Source: Flavobacterium johnsoniae (GTDB lineage Bacteria > Bacteroidota > Bacteroidia > Flavobacteriales > Flavobacteriaceae). From it: DNA of 64,000 nt. This document shows positions 17,415 through 26,917 of the stretch, piece by piece (position 1 is the first letter of the stretch; each line of letters begins with the position of its first letter). The notes beneath the pieces are model-generated. The model was given only the letters and a program-made list of their open reading frames with translations, was not told the DNA's origin and did not search any database. A program made the position numbers and the translations under genes. The stretch lies in contig NZ_MLFK01000005.1 of NCBI RefSeq assembly GCF_001879205.1, positions 434,001 through 498,000 on the forward strand, given 5' to 3'.

Positions 17415-18665
17415 TTACAATTCTAAAGCACGTTTAGCATCGCCGTTCATCAATAATTCTACCGGATTTTCTAATGCTTCTTTTACAGCAACCAAGAAAC
17501 CAACAGACTCACGTCCGTCGATAATTCTGTGATCGTAAGAAAGGGCAACGTACATCATTGGGTGAATTTCAACTTTTCCGTTTACAGCAATCGGACGCTC
17601 AATAATGTTGTGCATTCCTAAAATTCCTGATTGAGGAGGGTTGATAATTGGAGTACTTAACATACTTCCGAAAACACCACCATTAGTGATTGTAAAAGTT
17701 CCTCCAGTCATATCGTCAACTGTAATTTGACCATCACGAGCTCTTAAAGCTAATCTTTTGATTTCAGCTTCGATACCACGGAAAGTTAATAATTCAGCAT
17801 TACGAACAACAGGAACCATTAAACCTTTTGGTCCAGAAACTGCGATTGAGATGTCAGCAAAATCGTAAGCGATTTTGTAATCACCATCCATCATAGAGTT
17901 AACATCTGGATATAATTGTAAAGCTCTTGTAACTGCTTTTGTAAAGAATGACATAAATCCTAAACCTAAACCGCCATGTTTTGCTTTAAAAGCATCTTTG
18001 TATTCATTACGAATTTGGTTGATCGGTGTCATGTTTACTTCGTTAAAAGTAGTAAGCATAGCTGTTTCGTTTTTAGCCGAAACCAATCTTTCTGCTACTT
18101 TACGACGTAACATAGATAATTTTGTACGCTCAGTTCCACGGCTTCCACCAGTTGGAGTTCCCATAGAAGGTACTGCATTTACAGCATCGTCTTTAGTAAT
18201 TCTACCGCCTTTACCAGTTCCTGAAACTGTTGCCGGAGCAATATTTTTCTCGTCTAATATTTTTCTTGCTGCTGGAGAAGGAGTTCCTGCCGCGTAACTT
18301 GCTGCTGCCGGAGCTGCTTTTGGAGCCTCCGCTTTCGGTGCTTCTGCCTTTGGAGCTTCTGCTTTTGGCGCCTCTTTAGGAGCTTCAGCTTTTGCCTCTG
18401 CTGCTGGTGCACTTCCTGCTGGTTTTGCAGCATCTGTATCAATTAAACAAACTACAGCACCTACTGCAACTGTATCACCTTCTTCAGCTTTTAGCGTGAT
18501 AACACCGCTCATTTCAGCAGGCAATTCAAGAGTAGCTTTATCTGAATCAACTTCAGCAATCGCTTGATCTTTTTCTACATAATCTCCGTCTTTTACTAAC
18601 CAAGTTGCAATTTCAACTTCTTTTATTGACTCCCCTGGTGATGGGACTTTCATTTCTAAAATCAT
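17415..18665 (-). CDS. sucB: 2-oxoglutarate dehydrogenase E2, dihydrolipoyl succinyltransferase
   Basis: This is the core of the 2-oxoglutarate dehydrogenase complex; it transfers the succinyl group to CoA in the citric acid cycle. An N-terminal lipoyl domain carries the modified lysine in [13 protein letters not shown] (K43). An Ala/Pro/Lys/Glu-rich linker built of repeated EAPKA units follows (about 83-125), then the E3-binding domain ([18 protein letters not shown]) and the catalytic domain with [11 protein letters not shown] near the C-terminus (active histidine about 386). The length of 416 residues is normal. It follows sucA by 81 bases that contain an inverted repeat. Confidence 0.96.
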   Translation of the reverse strand: MILEMKVPSPGESIKEVEIATWLVKDGDYVEKDQAIAEVDSDKATLELPAEMSGVITLKAEEGDTVAVGAVVCLIDTDAAKPAGSAPAAEAKAEAPKEAPKAEAPKAEAPKAEAPKAAPAAASYAAGTPSPAARKILDEKNIAPATVSGTGKGGRITKDDAVNAVPSMGTPTGGSRGTERTKLSMLRRKVAERLVSAKNETAMLTTFNEVNMTPINQIRNEYKDAFKAKHGGLGLGFMSFFTKAVTRALQLYPDVNSMMDGDYKIAYDFADISIAVSGPKGLMVPVVRNAELLTFRGIEAEIKRLALRARDGQITVDDMTGGTFTITNGGVFGSMLSTPIINPPQSGILGMHNIIERPIAVNGKVEIHPMMYVALSYDHRIIDGRESVGFLVAVKEALENPVELLMNGDAKRALEL

Positions 18666-18691
18666 CTTTGTTTTTGTTTAAAGTTTTAATT

Positions 18692-18732
18692 GTTTAAAGT
18701 TTCATGTCAGCATTAAACCTGAAACTTTAAAC
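18692..18732. repeat. Inverted repeat in the sucA-sucB spacer
   Basis: GTTTAAAGTTTCA (18692-18704) and its exact reverse complement TGAAACTTTAAAC (18720-18732) flank 15 bases. There is no T run for a terminator in the sense direction close by, so it may be an RNA-stability or processing hairpin. Confidence 0.7.
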
Positions 18733-18746
18733 TTGAAACATTTTTT

Positions 18747-21521
18747 TTATCTAAATAAATTTTTATCGAATACCATTCTAATTGCATCTGCATGACGACG
18801 TTTTGCACGTGTATAACTTCCTGATGCCGGTGCAGCATAAGCTTTTAATGAGGCTAATCTCCATTTTACAAGATCAAAGTTCATTAACATAAAGCTGTAA
18901 GCTCCCATGTTTTTAGGTTCTTCCTGAGCCCAAACATAATCATCTGCATTTGGATATTTTGCAATGATTTCTTTAATCTGCTCAACTGGGAAAGGGAATA
19001 ATTGTTCGATACGAACAACTGCAACATCATTTCTTCCGTTATTTTCTCTTTCTGCAGTAATGTCATAGTAGAATTTACCAGTAACAAAAACTAAAGTTTT
19101 CACTGCTTTTTTGTCTACTGTATTGTCATCAATTGTTTCCTGGAAGCTTCCGCTTGCCAATTCTTCAACTGTAGATACACATCTTGGGTCACGCAATAAA
19201 CTTTTTGGAGAGAAAACTACCAAAGGTTTACGGAAATTTGTTTTCATTTGTCTTCTTAACAAGTGGAAGAAGTTGGCCGGTGTTGTACAATCGGCAACAT
19301 ACATATTGTGTCTAGCACAAAGTTGTAAATAACGTTCCATTCTTGCAGAAGAGTGTTCAGCACCTTGTCCTTCGTATCCGTGAGGTAATAATAAAACGAT
19401 ACCGTTTTGGTTGTTCCATTTGTCTTCACCACAAGAAATATACTGGTCAATCATAATTTGAGCTCCATTAGAGAAATCTCCAAATTGTGCTTCCCAAATT
19501 GTCAAGGCTTTCGGATTTGCTAATGCATATCCATAATCAAAACCAAGAACTCCATATTCAGATAAAAGAGAGTTAAAAACTCCAAATTTTCCTTTTTTGT
19601 TTTCAATAGCATCTAAAAGAATTACTTCTTCTTCAGAATCTTCAACTTTAACTACGGCATGACGGTGAGAGAATGTACCACGCTCTACGTCCTGACCAGA
19701 AATACGAACATCAAATCCTTCTGTTAAAAGTGAACCATAAGCTAATGCTTCTGCAGTTCCCCAATCAATAGTGTTGTTGTCGTATCCTGCTTTTCTATCT
19801 GTAACAATTTTAGTTATTTTATTGATAAACTTTTTGTCCGATGGTAAGGTTGAAATTGTGTTTACGATAGAATCCAATCCTTTTTTGTCAAAAGTAGTGT
19901 CTACTTTTTCTAACATCTGCGTATCTGTTACCTGAACAAATCCGTCCCATTCGTTTTTCATGAATGGAGTTATGATAGTCAAATCTTTTTTACGGGAAGC
20001 TTCTAAATTTTCCTCTAAAGCAGATTTGTATTCTTTTTCTAAAGCATTTACATAAGATGCATCGATTACGCCGTCAGACAATAGTTTTTCAGCATAAATA
20101 TCTCTTGGATTTTTATGTTTTGCGATGATTTTATATAAAACAGGCTGAGTGAAACGAGGTTCGTCACCTTCGTTATGACCGTATTTTCTGTATCCTAATA
20201 AGTCGATAAATACGTCACGTCCAAACTGCATTCTGTAGTCTAATGCAAAAGATACAGCATGTACAACAGCTTCGGCATCATCAGCATTTACGTGTAATAC
20301 TGGAGATAAAGTTACTTTGGCAACATCTGTACAATAAGTAGAAGAACGAGCATCTAAGTAGTTAGTTGTAAAACCAACCTGGTTGTTAATTACAATGTGA
20401 ATTGTTCCTCCGGTTTTGTAACCGTCAAGTAATGACATTTGAATGATTTCATACAAGATTCCCTGACCTGCGATTGCAGCATCTCCGTGTACGGCGATAG
20501 GTAATACTTTAGAGAAATCATCAGCGTAATATTTGTCTTGTTTTGCTCTTGTAATTCCTTCAATTACAGCTCCAACTGTTTCTAAGTGAGAAGGGTTTGG
20601 TGCTAAATTGATGTTGATGTTTTTTCCTGATCTTGTTTTTTTGTCAGCTGTAAGACCTAAGTGGTATTTTACGTCACCGTCAAAATATTCCTGATCGTAA
20701 TCTTTACCGTCAAACTCACCAAAAATATCCTGAGTCGATTTTCCGAAGATGTTTGCCAAAACGTTCAAACGACCTCGGTGGGCCATTCCCATTACGAATT
20801 GTTCTACACCTTTTTCTGCAGCTTGTTCAATTAAAGCGTCAAGAGCCGGGATAATAGATTCTCCTCCTTCTAGTGAAAAACGTTTTTGTCCCACATATTT
20901 AGTGTGCAAAAAGTTCTCGAAAGAAACGGCTTCATTTAATTTATTTAAGATGGTTTTCTTTTCTTCTGTAGAGAAATTAGGCTGATTGTTATCTACCGCC
21001 AATTTGTCCTGAATCCATTTTACAACGCCAGGATTCCTGATGTACATATATTCGATACCAATATGCTGACAGTAAATAGCTTTAAGACGATTTACAATAT
21101 CCTGCAATGAAGAAGGCACCATTCCGATTGTCTGCGCAGCATCAAAAACAGTTGAAAGGTCAGCTGCTGATAATCCGAAGTTTTCAATATCTAAAGTAGG
21201 AGATGAAGTTCTACGGTCACGAACTGGATTTGTTTTGGTAAACAAATGCCCGCGCGTACGGTATCCATCAATTAATTTTAGAACGTTAAATTCTTTTTGT
21301 AGTTTTTCCGAAACCTGACTGTAATCTGTGTTTGGGCTAGTCACATACTCAACGATGGTCTGCACCGGATTTTCGTCATTATAAACAGTCTGTCCAAAGT
21401 CGAAACCTTGAAAGAAACTTCTCCAGCTAGGCTCAACGCTGTCTGGGTTTACTAAATATTGATCGTATAATTGTGCAAAAAACTCTGTATGCGCTGCATT
21501 TAAAAATGAAAACCTATCCAT
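18747..21521 (-). CDS. sucA: 2-oxoglutarate dehydrogenase E1
   Basis: This thiamine-diphosphate enzyme decarboxylates 2-oxoglutarate and passes the succinyl group to the E2 lipoyl arm. It has 924 residues from MDRFSFLNAAHTEF. The N-terminal E2-binding segment (FFAQLYDQYLVNPDSVEPSW) is present, then the E1 core with MGMAHRGRLNVLANI, the cofactor region HGDAAIAGQG...NNQVGFTT, and the C-terminal transketolase-like half (GHEGQGAEHSSAR-type GYEGQGAEHSSARMERYLQL). Thirteen upstream codons are open, but a TACTTTTG element at 21558-21565 sits at their edge, so the internal methionine is chosen. It is the first gene of sucAB. Confidence 0.95.
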   Translation of the reverse strand: MDRFSFLNAAHTEFFAQLYDQYLVNPDSVEPSWRSFFQGFDFGQTVYNDENPVQTIVEYVTSPNTDYSQVSEKLQKEFNVLKLIDGYRTRGHLFTKTNPVRDRRTSSPTLDIENFGLSAADLSTVFDAAQTIGMVPSSLQDIVNRLKAIYCQHIGIEYMYIRNPGVVKWIQDKLAVDNNQPNFSTEEKKTILNKLNEAVSFENFLHTKYVGQKRFSLEGGESIIPALDALIEQAAEKGVEQFVMGMAHRGRLNVLANIFGKSTQDIFGEFDGKDYDQEYFDGDVKYHLGLTADKKTRSGKNININLAPNPSHLETVGAVIEGITRAKQDKYYADDFSKVLPIAVHGDAAIAGQGILYEIIQMSLLDGYKTGGTIHIVINNQVGFTTNYLDARSSTYCTDVAKVTLSPVLHVNADDAEAVVHAVSFALDYRMQFGRDVFIDLLGYRKYGHNEGDEPRFTQPVLYKIIAKHKNPRDIYAEKLLSDGVIDASYVNALEKEYKSALEENLEASRKKDLTIITPFMKNEWDGFVQVTDTQMLEKVDTTFDKKGLDSIVNTISTLPSDKKFINKITKIVTDRKAGYDNNTIDWGTAEALAYGSLLTEGFDVRISGQDVERGTFSHRHAVVKVEDSEEEVILLDAIENKKGKFGVFNSLLSEYGVLGFDYGYALANPKALTIWEAQFGDFSNGAQIMIDQYISCGEDKWNNQNGIVLLLPHGYEGQGAEHSSARMERYLQLCARHNMYVADCTTPANFFHLLRRQMKTNFRKPLVVFSPKSLLRDPRCVSTVEELASGSFQETIDDNTVDKKAVKTLVFVTGKFYYDITAERENNGRNDVAVVRIEQLFPFPVEQIKEIIAKYPNADDYVWAQEEPKNMGAYSFMLMNFDLVKWRLASLKAYAAPASGSYTRAKRRHADAIRMVFDKNLFR

Positions 21522-21557
21522 AATATTAGTGAATATACTTTTTGTTAAATAGAAAGG

Positions 21558-21565
21558 CAAAAGTA
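21558..21565 (-). promoter_or_regulatory. -7 promoter element of sucA
   Basis: On the minus strand it reads TACTTTTG, 36 bases before the sucA ATG. No spaced TTG was found. A short palindrome TTTTACGTAAAA (21603-21614) lies between the two divergent genes. Confidence 0.45.
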
Positions 21566-21637
21566 CAACAATCGCCTTTATTTAAATCTTTTTTTTACGT
21601 ACTTTTACGTAAAAATTTGTTAAAATAAACGTTAACT

Positions 21638-22186
21638 ATGAATAAAATTCAATTTTCAATCGATTGCAAATCTTTTTTTGTGATTTTGACATTCTTATTT
21701 TCAAGTTATACAATTGCACAACAAACCTATGTTATTCAAAAAAATAATTTTTGGGATAAGGTTCAGTTTGGAGGCGGACTGGGCGTAGGAATTGGTTCCG
21801 GATATACCGATATCTCGGTTATGCCAAGTGCAATTTACAACGTTAATGAGATTGTTGCCGTTGGAGTTGGATTGCAGTTTGGTTATTTGTCTTCTAAGGA
21901 TTACTACGATTCGTTTGTTTATGGCGGTAGTTTAATTGCTCTGGTAAATCCAATTCCGGAGATTCAATTGTCTGCAGAATTAGAACAAGTTCGTGTTAAT
22001 ACAGACTATGACGGAACGAATTACAGGCCTGCTTATTCTGATAATTTCTGGAACACCGCACTTTATCTAGGAGCCGGTTACAGAACCGGAAATGTAACAA
22101 TTGGTGCCCGTTACGACGTTTTGTTTAACGAGGAAACAAGTCTTTACGGATCTGGATTTATGCCTTTTGTGAGGGTGTATTTCTAA
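21638..22186 (+). CDS. Outer-membrane beta-barrel protein of unknown role
   Basis: This protein of 182 residues has an N-terminal signal sequence (hydrophobic FFVILTFLFSSYTIAQQ) and alternating beta-strand pattern: KVQFGGGLGVGIGSGYTD, VGVGLQFGYLSS, YLGAGYRTGNVTIGARYDV, ending in the aromatic FMPFVRVYF. It looks like a small 8-strand barrel. Relatives divergent from sucA in flavobacteria are sometimes called alpha-ketoglutarate decarboxylase, which the sequence does not support. Ligand and role are unknown. Confidence 0.8.
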   Translation: MNKIQFSIDCKSFFVILTFLFSSYTIAQQTYVIQKNNFWDKVQFGGGLGVGIGSGYTDISVMPSAIYNVNEIVAVGVGLQFGYLSSKDYYDSFVYGGSLIALVNPIPEIQLSAELEQVRVNTDYDGTNYRPAYSDNFWNTALYLGAGYRTGNVTIGARYDVLFNEETSLYGSGFMPFVRVYF

Positions 22187-22192
22187 GTTACT

Positions 22193-22678
22193 AAGGTTCT
22201 GAGATACTGAGGTTCTAAGTTTTAAAAAGTGAAAAAATCTTTCAATGAATCAAGCTTTATATTCTACTATAACTTTAAAATATTTAACTAAAAATCATCC
22301 TGAATTTTTAAAAAATATTCATTTTAAAGAAGATCAATCTTTTGATAGCTTTATAAAAAGTAGAAGCGGAAACAGATTTTTGTGGATAGCAACCTATAAT
22401 TTAGAAATAACAATAGGTTTTGAAAATCATAGAAAAGAATGTGATTGGCATTTTCACATGGGTGCATCAGCAGGAAATAATCAAAATCAAGAATTAGAAG
22501 AATTAACTCAAGAGTTGAACAAAATCTTAAATAATGAACAAGTTTTCATTTTAGAAAATGATAAATATATTCCATTTGATGAAAATGAAGAGCAGGTTGT
22601 AGATGAAAATAATTTTTTTTTTGTTTGGGATGAAATTTAATCTTAAAAAAACTAAGTAGCTCTGAGCCTTTGAACCTT
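22193..22678. repeat. Short inverted repeats flanking the 131-residue gene
   Basis: AAGGTTC (22193-22199) inside a GGTTCT/CTAAG-rich stretch and GAACCTT (22672-22678) inside a similar stretch face each other across the gene at 22245. The arms are only 7 bases, so the pair may be coincidental. Confidence 0.35.
22245..22640 (+). CDS. Hypothetical protein, 131 residues
   Basis: I do not recognise this family. The protein is soluble, acidic at the C-terminus (FDENEEQVVDENN) and rich in Asn, Glu and aromatic residues; the middle contains WIATYNLEITIGFENH and CDWHFHMGAS. Small acidic cytoplasmic proteins of this kind are often immunity proteins for polymorphic toxins, but no toxin gene is next to it, so that is speculation. 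The gene is more AT-rich than its neighbours and is flanked by short inverted GGTTCT repeats. A start at 22245 is the only reasonable ATG. Confidence 0.65.
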   Translation: MNQALYSTITLKYLTKNHPEFLKNIHFKEDQSFDSFIKSRSGNRFLWIATYNLEITIGFENHRKECDWHFHMGASAGNNQNQELEELTQELNKILNNEQVFILENDKYIPFDENEEQVVDENNFFFVWDEI

Positions 22679-22679
22679 C

Positions 22680-23033
22680 TTACTTATAAAAATTCCGAAA
22701 CCAAACCTTCTGCCATTCTCTTTTCAAAACTAAAAAAGCCACTTGTTCGGCAAGAACAACTAAATCAGATCCATCCAGACTTTTTATTTCATTTTCGGGA
22801 ACATCAATGATATAAAGGAGATTCAAATATTCAGCAAATTTGTACTGAATCATGCGATATATTTTTTCATGAAGCTGAATTTTTAATTCTTCGGGAGAAA
22901 TGCTTAGCGGAAAATCAATTCCTTCATTGGCCAGGTTAAAATCTTTATTGATTTGTTCAATCAGACTTAAATATAAATTTTCTTTTTCGGCATCAGCCAA
23001 TAAAAAATCGGTATTTTCAGGAATCGGAAACAT
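22680..23033 (-). CDS. Hypothetical protein, 117 residues
   Basis: I do not recognise a named domain. The protein is predicted mostly helical and soluble, begins MFPIPENTDFLLADAEKEN and contains a conserved-looking helical core (EKIYRMIQYKFAEYLNLLYI, then DVPENEIKSL). It has no signal peptide. It converges on the 131-residue gene and lies 41 bases after the LacI-family regulator stop, so it could be cotranscribed with the regulator. Confidence 0.7.
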   Translation of the reverse strand: MFPIPENTDFLLADAEKENLYLSLIEQINKDFNLANEGIDFPLSISPEELKIQLHEKIYRMIQYKFAEYLNLLYIIDVPENEIKSLDGSDLVVLAEQVAFLVLKREWQKVWFRNFYK

Positions 23034-23074
23034 TGATGCTTTTTAAGAATTGAGGCAAAGTTAAAACTAAAAAA

Positions 23075-24100
23075 TCATTTTACAGTCGATTCCCGTTCTA
23101 TGATTCTCGTTGGAAGTTCTATAATTTGATGTGTTATTGGGCGATGCTCTTTGATGTCGGCAATTTCATCAATCAAAATAGAAACTGCAGTGTGTCCCAT
23201 TTCAAATCCAGGCTGATCGATTGTTGTTAATTTAGGCGAAATAACGGTGCTCATAAACCAATTGCTGAAACCAAAAACGGCCACCTGATCTGGGGTTTTT
23301 ATTCCGGCTTCATTAAAATATTTAATAATTCCGATAGCGACCAAATCAGTGATGGCAAAAATGGCATCAATATCCGGATTCTCGGTCATGATTTTTTGGG
23401 CATTTTCGTAACCGTCTTCAAAATCGGTATTGTTATCGCAAACGTAAACCAATTTCGAATCGTATTCAATTCCGTGCGCTTCAAGCGCTCTTTTATAACC
23501 CAGAAAACGATCAATTGAATTTTGCGGCACATAAGAACCTCTAAAATGCGCAATTTTTTTGTAGCCTTTATTAATAAGATACGAAACAGCATCAAAAGCC
23601 GCTTTTGCATCATTAATAACTACTTTAGAACAATCAACTCTTTTGGCAATTTTATCGAATAAAACAACCGGCGTGTTTTTGCGAATGGCTTCATTAATAT
23701 GAGAGAAATCATCGGTCTCGTTTGAAAGTGACATTAAAACGCCGTCAACCCGCTTTTGAATCAATAAAGCAAGCTGTTTTTTCTCCATCTCATATTTTTC
23801 GTTTGATTGTAATATGATAACTAAATATCCTCTTTTTTCGGCTTCTTCTAAAATTCCGTTTAATACGCTCGAAAAAAAGTGATGAACGGTTGCAGGTATA
23901 ATGACACCAATGGTTTTGGTTTCGTTGGTTCTTAAATTTACCGCAACAGAATTAGGCATATAGTTCATCGTTTCGGCCATTTCGATAACTCTGGCGCGGG
24001 TCGATTTGCTAATGTCAGTATATCCTTTTAACGCTTTTGAAACCGTTGTAACCGATATTCCTAATGCAGAGGCTATATCTATTAATTTTGTGTCATTCAT
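23075..24100 (-). CDS. LacI-family transcriptional regulator (probable trehalose regulator)
   Basis: This 341-residue repressor-type protein has an N-terminal LacI helix-turn-helix (LIDIASALGISVTTVSKALK, residues 6-25), the hinge helix NSVAVNLRTNETKTIGVI, and a periplasmic-binding-protein-like effector domain. The effector domain has the usual GVIIP, GVLMSLS, PVVLFDK and AIFAITDLVAIG landmarks. It is divergent from a TonB receptor, MFS transporter and trehalase, so a trehalose-type sugar is the likely effector; that is inference from context. Two CGAAAACGTTTTCG-type palindromes lie in the shared 164-base promoter region and are the probable operators. Confidence 0.88.
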   Translation of the reverse strand: MNDTKLIDIASALGISVTTVSKALKGYTDISKSTRARVIEMAETMNYMPNSVAVNLRTNETKTIGVIIPATVHHFFSSVLNGILEEAEKRGYLVIILQSNEKYEMEKKQLALLIQKRVDGVLMSLSNETDDFSHINEAIRKNTPVVLFDKIAKRVDCSKVVINDAKAAFDAVSYLINKGYKKIAHFRGSYVPQNSIDRFLGYKRALEAHGIEYDSKLVYVCDNNTDFEDGYENAQKIMTENPDIDAIFAITDLVAIGIIKYFNEAGIKTPDQVAVFGFSNWFMSTVISPKLTTIDQPGFEMGHTAVSILIDEIADIKEHRPITHQIIELPTRIIERESTVK

Positions 24101-24148
24101 GAAATAAATGTACTAAAAAATAAACTTCGTTGATAAAAAAATACTTTC

Positions 24149-24184
24149 CGAAAACGTTTTAGGCGATTTCGAAAACGTTTTCGA
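24149..24184. promoter_or_regulatory. Twin LacI-type operators
   Basis: TCGAAAACGTTTTCGA (24169-24184) is a perfect 16-base palindrome with the central CG typical of LacI-family sites. A second copy, CGAAAACGTTTT (24149-24160), has its centre exactly 21 bases away, two helical turns. They lie between the regulator and the receptor gene. Confidence 0.8.
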
Positions 24185-24217
24185 TTTTTAATTCTTATAT
24201 TCCTTATAATTTGTTTT

Positions 24218-24225
24218 TAAGTTTG
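24218..24225 (+). promoter_or_regulatory. -7 element of the trehalose-locus receptor
   Basis: TAAGTTTG matches TAnnTTTG and is 39 bases before the ATG at 24265. There is no well-spaced TTG. The palindromic operators end 33 bases upstream of it. Confidence 0.45.
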
Positions 24226-24264
24226 ACAGTGATAACCATAATTACTAACTAACCGAACAAAAAA

Positions 24265-26904
24265 ATGAAAAAGCTGCACCATTATTTAGGTACATTATTT
24301 TTAATGTTTTGCCTATTTTTTTTACCAAATAACCTGTTTGCCCAAAATACAGCTAAAGTTTCCGGAAAAGTACTCGACGACAGCGGCGTAACTGTTCCCG
24401 GAGCAAATGTAACGATCAAGGAAACAGGAAAAAGTACCGTTACAGATGAAAACGGAGGATATTCTTTCTCTAATATCGAATCAGGAACATACACTATTAT
24501 TGCAACAAGTGTAGGTTATAAAACTTTCGAGAAAAAAATTGCCATAAAAGAAGGCGAATCACTAGATGTAAATTTACTTCTTGAAGGCGAATCACAGAGT
24601 TTAAAAGAAGTGGTCGTAACAGGTTCGTCTGCTCCAAGATCTAAATTAGAATCGAGCGTTGCCATTACAACATTGGGTGCAAAAGCAATCGAAGACAGAG
24701 CACCATCGAGCACGGCTGCATTATTGCAGACAATTCCGGGATTTGTAGTCGAAGCATCCGGAGGAGAAATTGGAAACAACCTTTTTGCAAGAGGTATTCC
24801 ATCTGCAGGAGCTTATGAATATGTACAAATTCAGGAAGATGGACTGCCGGTTTTTGAAGACGGTGCCCTGCAATTTGCCAATGCTGATACTTTTTACAGA
24901 CTGGATGAAACGGTGAGCAAAATGGAAGCCGTTCGTGGAGGTTCTGCCTCAATTTTTGCCAACAATGCTCCGGGTGGAATTATCAACTTTATTTCAAAAA
25001 CAGGTCAGAATGATTTTCAGGGAAGAGCAAAATTCACGACTTCAGATTATGGAATGTTCAGAACTGATCTTAATTTATCTGGTGCTTTAATTCAGGATAA
25101 GCTGTTCTTTAATATCGGCGGATTTTACAGAGCTGATAATGGAGTAAGAAATACAGGTTTTACAGCGAATAAAGGCGGGCAAATAAAAGGAAATATTACC
25201 TATAAGTTTGATGACAATGATTATTTGAGAATCAACTTTAAACATCTTGACGACAGAAACACATTCTATTTACCAATTCCGCTAAAAAGTAATAACGGAA
25301 AAATTGAAGGAATTCCAGGATTTAACCCAAATTATGGAACATTGACTTCGGTAAACTTAAGTCACTTAAATGTACCTCAATATGGAGGAGGCACTTTTAG
25401 CGCAGATTTAGAAGATGGTTCTCACCCAATTATTAACTCAATTGGAGCTGAATTCAAAAAGAAAATATCAGATAAAGTAACTTTTAAAAATTCGTTTAAA
25501 AATACCAATATCGATTTAAATTACAACGCTATTTTTCCAAATGGCGGACCTTGGACACAAGATGCGTATGCAACAAGCGTTCAAAACACAACGGCAGGAA
25601 ATTTGGCTTATACGTATGTAGACAATGGTGCGGCGCTTGATCCAAATGCTTTAATCATGAGGGCAGATCTTTGGCACATCGAGAAGAAAATGAACAACTT
25701 TGCTAATAATTTCTCTTTTTCTTTTGATTTAGATCCGGTGCAATTAACAGCAGGTTACTATTATTCGAACTGGAAATCCAATCAATATTGGAACTGGAAT
25801 TCGTATTTGGTTGGTGTTTCAGACAATCCTAGATTGTTAAATGTAAAAGACAATACAACCGGAGTAGACCATACATGGAATGGAGTTGAAAGAATTACGT
25901 GGCTGGAAAGAGATGCACAGACAAAAGGACTTTTGAATGATATTTATGCTGATGCCGAAATTAAAGCTACAGATAAATTAACCTTTAACGCTGGTTTACG
26001 ATATAATAAAGACAAATATTCTGGATACAGAGACAACGCCAGATTTTTTGCTGAAGATTTAGGAATTCTGGATAACAATACCGCTGATGACGCAGTAACA
26101 ACTGTAAAAGGAAATCCTTATACGTATTGGAGATATGATGTAAGCGAATGGTCGTATACTGCTGCAGGAAACTACAAATTCAACGACAATATGGCTTCAT
26201 ACATTCGTTACAGCCACGGATTTAGATCACCAATTGAAGAATCTTTTTATGATAATGCGGCCGATTTAAGTAAATTAGAAAACACAGAAGTAAATCAGTT
26301 TGAGCTGGGTTATAAATATGCTGGTTCTTTTTTCTCTGTAAATGCGAATTTGTTTCACATGAATTTAAAAAATGTTGCTTTCACGGATATTTTATCTGAT
26401 GGATCTTCAGAAAATAAATTTGCCGACGTAAATAATATTGGTCTTGAAGTAGAGACCAATGCGAGATATGAAATGGTGAAACTGAATTTTACATTCACTG
26501 TTCAAAAACCGGAGTACGACAACTTTACAGGAACAAATGCAGATGGTTCTACTTTTGATTTTAACGGAAATACAGCCAGAAGAATCCCTAAATTTTTCTG
26601 TAACCTAAGACCAGAAGTTGATATTACAAAAGATTTTACAGCTTACGTTCAGTTTTCTTATTTCGATAAAAAATTCACCAATCAGGATAACAGACAAGTT
26701 TTACCGGCTTATAAAGAAGTTGGAGCAGGTTTAAATTATACCTACAACAATCTTCGTTTTGCAGTTGATGCTTCGAATTTATTCAACGAAATTGGTTTGA
26801 CCGAAGGAGATCCAAGACAAACAACATCTGCAGCAAGCGATGTGTTTATGGCAAGACCTATTTTGGGACGTGCTTTTAGATTTTCGGTAGCGATTAATTT
26901 CTAA
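24265..26904 (+). CDS. TonB-dependent receptor of the trehalose locus
   Basis: This 879-residue outer-membrane receptor has a signal peptide ending near NLFAQN, a carboxypeptidase-regulatory-like domain (KVSGKVLDDSGVTVPGANVT), a TonB box region, a plug domain (LLQTIPGFVVEASGGEIGNN; AVRGGSASIFANNAPGGII) and a barrel ending LGRAFRFSVAINF. No SusD-type lipoprotein follows, so it is not a canonical SusC/D pair and instead resembles receptors for small free sugars. Its position in front of an MFS permease and trehalase, under a LacI-type operator, suggests that it imports trehalose or a related disaccharide across the outer membrane. Confidence 0.9.
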   Translation: MKKLHHYLGTLFLMFCLFFLPNNLFAQNTAKVSGKVLDDSGVTVPGANVTIKETGKSTVTDENGGYSFSNIESGTYTIIATSVGYKTFEKKIAIKEGESLDVNLLLEGESQSLKEVVVTGSSAPRSKLESSVAITTLGAKAIEDRAPSSTAALLQTIPGFVVEASGGEIGNNLFARGIPSAGAYEYVQIQEDGLPVFEDGALQFANADTFYRLDETVSKMEAVRGGSASIFANNAPGGIINFISKTGQNDFQGRAKFTTSDYGMFRTDLNLSGALIQDKLFFNIGGFYRADNGVRNTGFTANKGGQIKGNITYKFDDNDYLRINFKHLDDRNTFYLPIPLKSNNGKIEGIPGFNPNYGTLTSVNLSHLNVPQYGGGTFSADLEDGSHPIINSIGAEFKKKISDKVTFKNSFKNTNIDLNYNAIFPNGGPWTQDAYATSVQNTTAGNLAYTYVDNGAALDPNALIMRADLWHIEKKMNNFANNFSFSFDLDPVQLTAGYYYSNWKSNQYWNWNSYLVGVSDNPRLLNVKDNTTGVDHTWNGVERITWLERDAQTKGLLNDIYADAEIKATDKLTFNAGLRYNKDKYSGYRDNARFFAEDLGILDNNTADDAVTTVKGNPYTYWRYDVSEWSYTAAGNYKFNDNMASYIRYSHGFRSPIEESFYDNAADLSKLENTEVNQFELGYKYAGSFFSVNANLFHMNLKNVAFTDILSDGSSENKFADVNNIGLEVETNARYEMVKLNFTFTVQKPEYDNFTGTNADGSTFDFNGNTARRIPKFFCNLRPEVDITKDFTAYVQFSYFDKKFTNQDNRQVLPAYKEVGAGLNYTYNNLRFAVDASNLFNEIGLTEGDPRQTTSAASDVFMARPILGRAFRFSVAINF

Positions 26905-26917
26905 ATTTATACATACG

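Noticed and set aside
18254..18442. A Gln/Lys-rich frame opposite in phase to the sucB linker
   Set aside because: It is a shadow of the Ala/Pro/Lys linker repeats of sucB.
21638..22186. Alpha-ketoglutarate decarboxylase label for the protein next to sucA
   Set aside because: The protein has a signal peptide and a small outer-membrane barrel pattern, with no thiamine-diphosphate motif.
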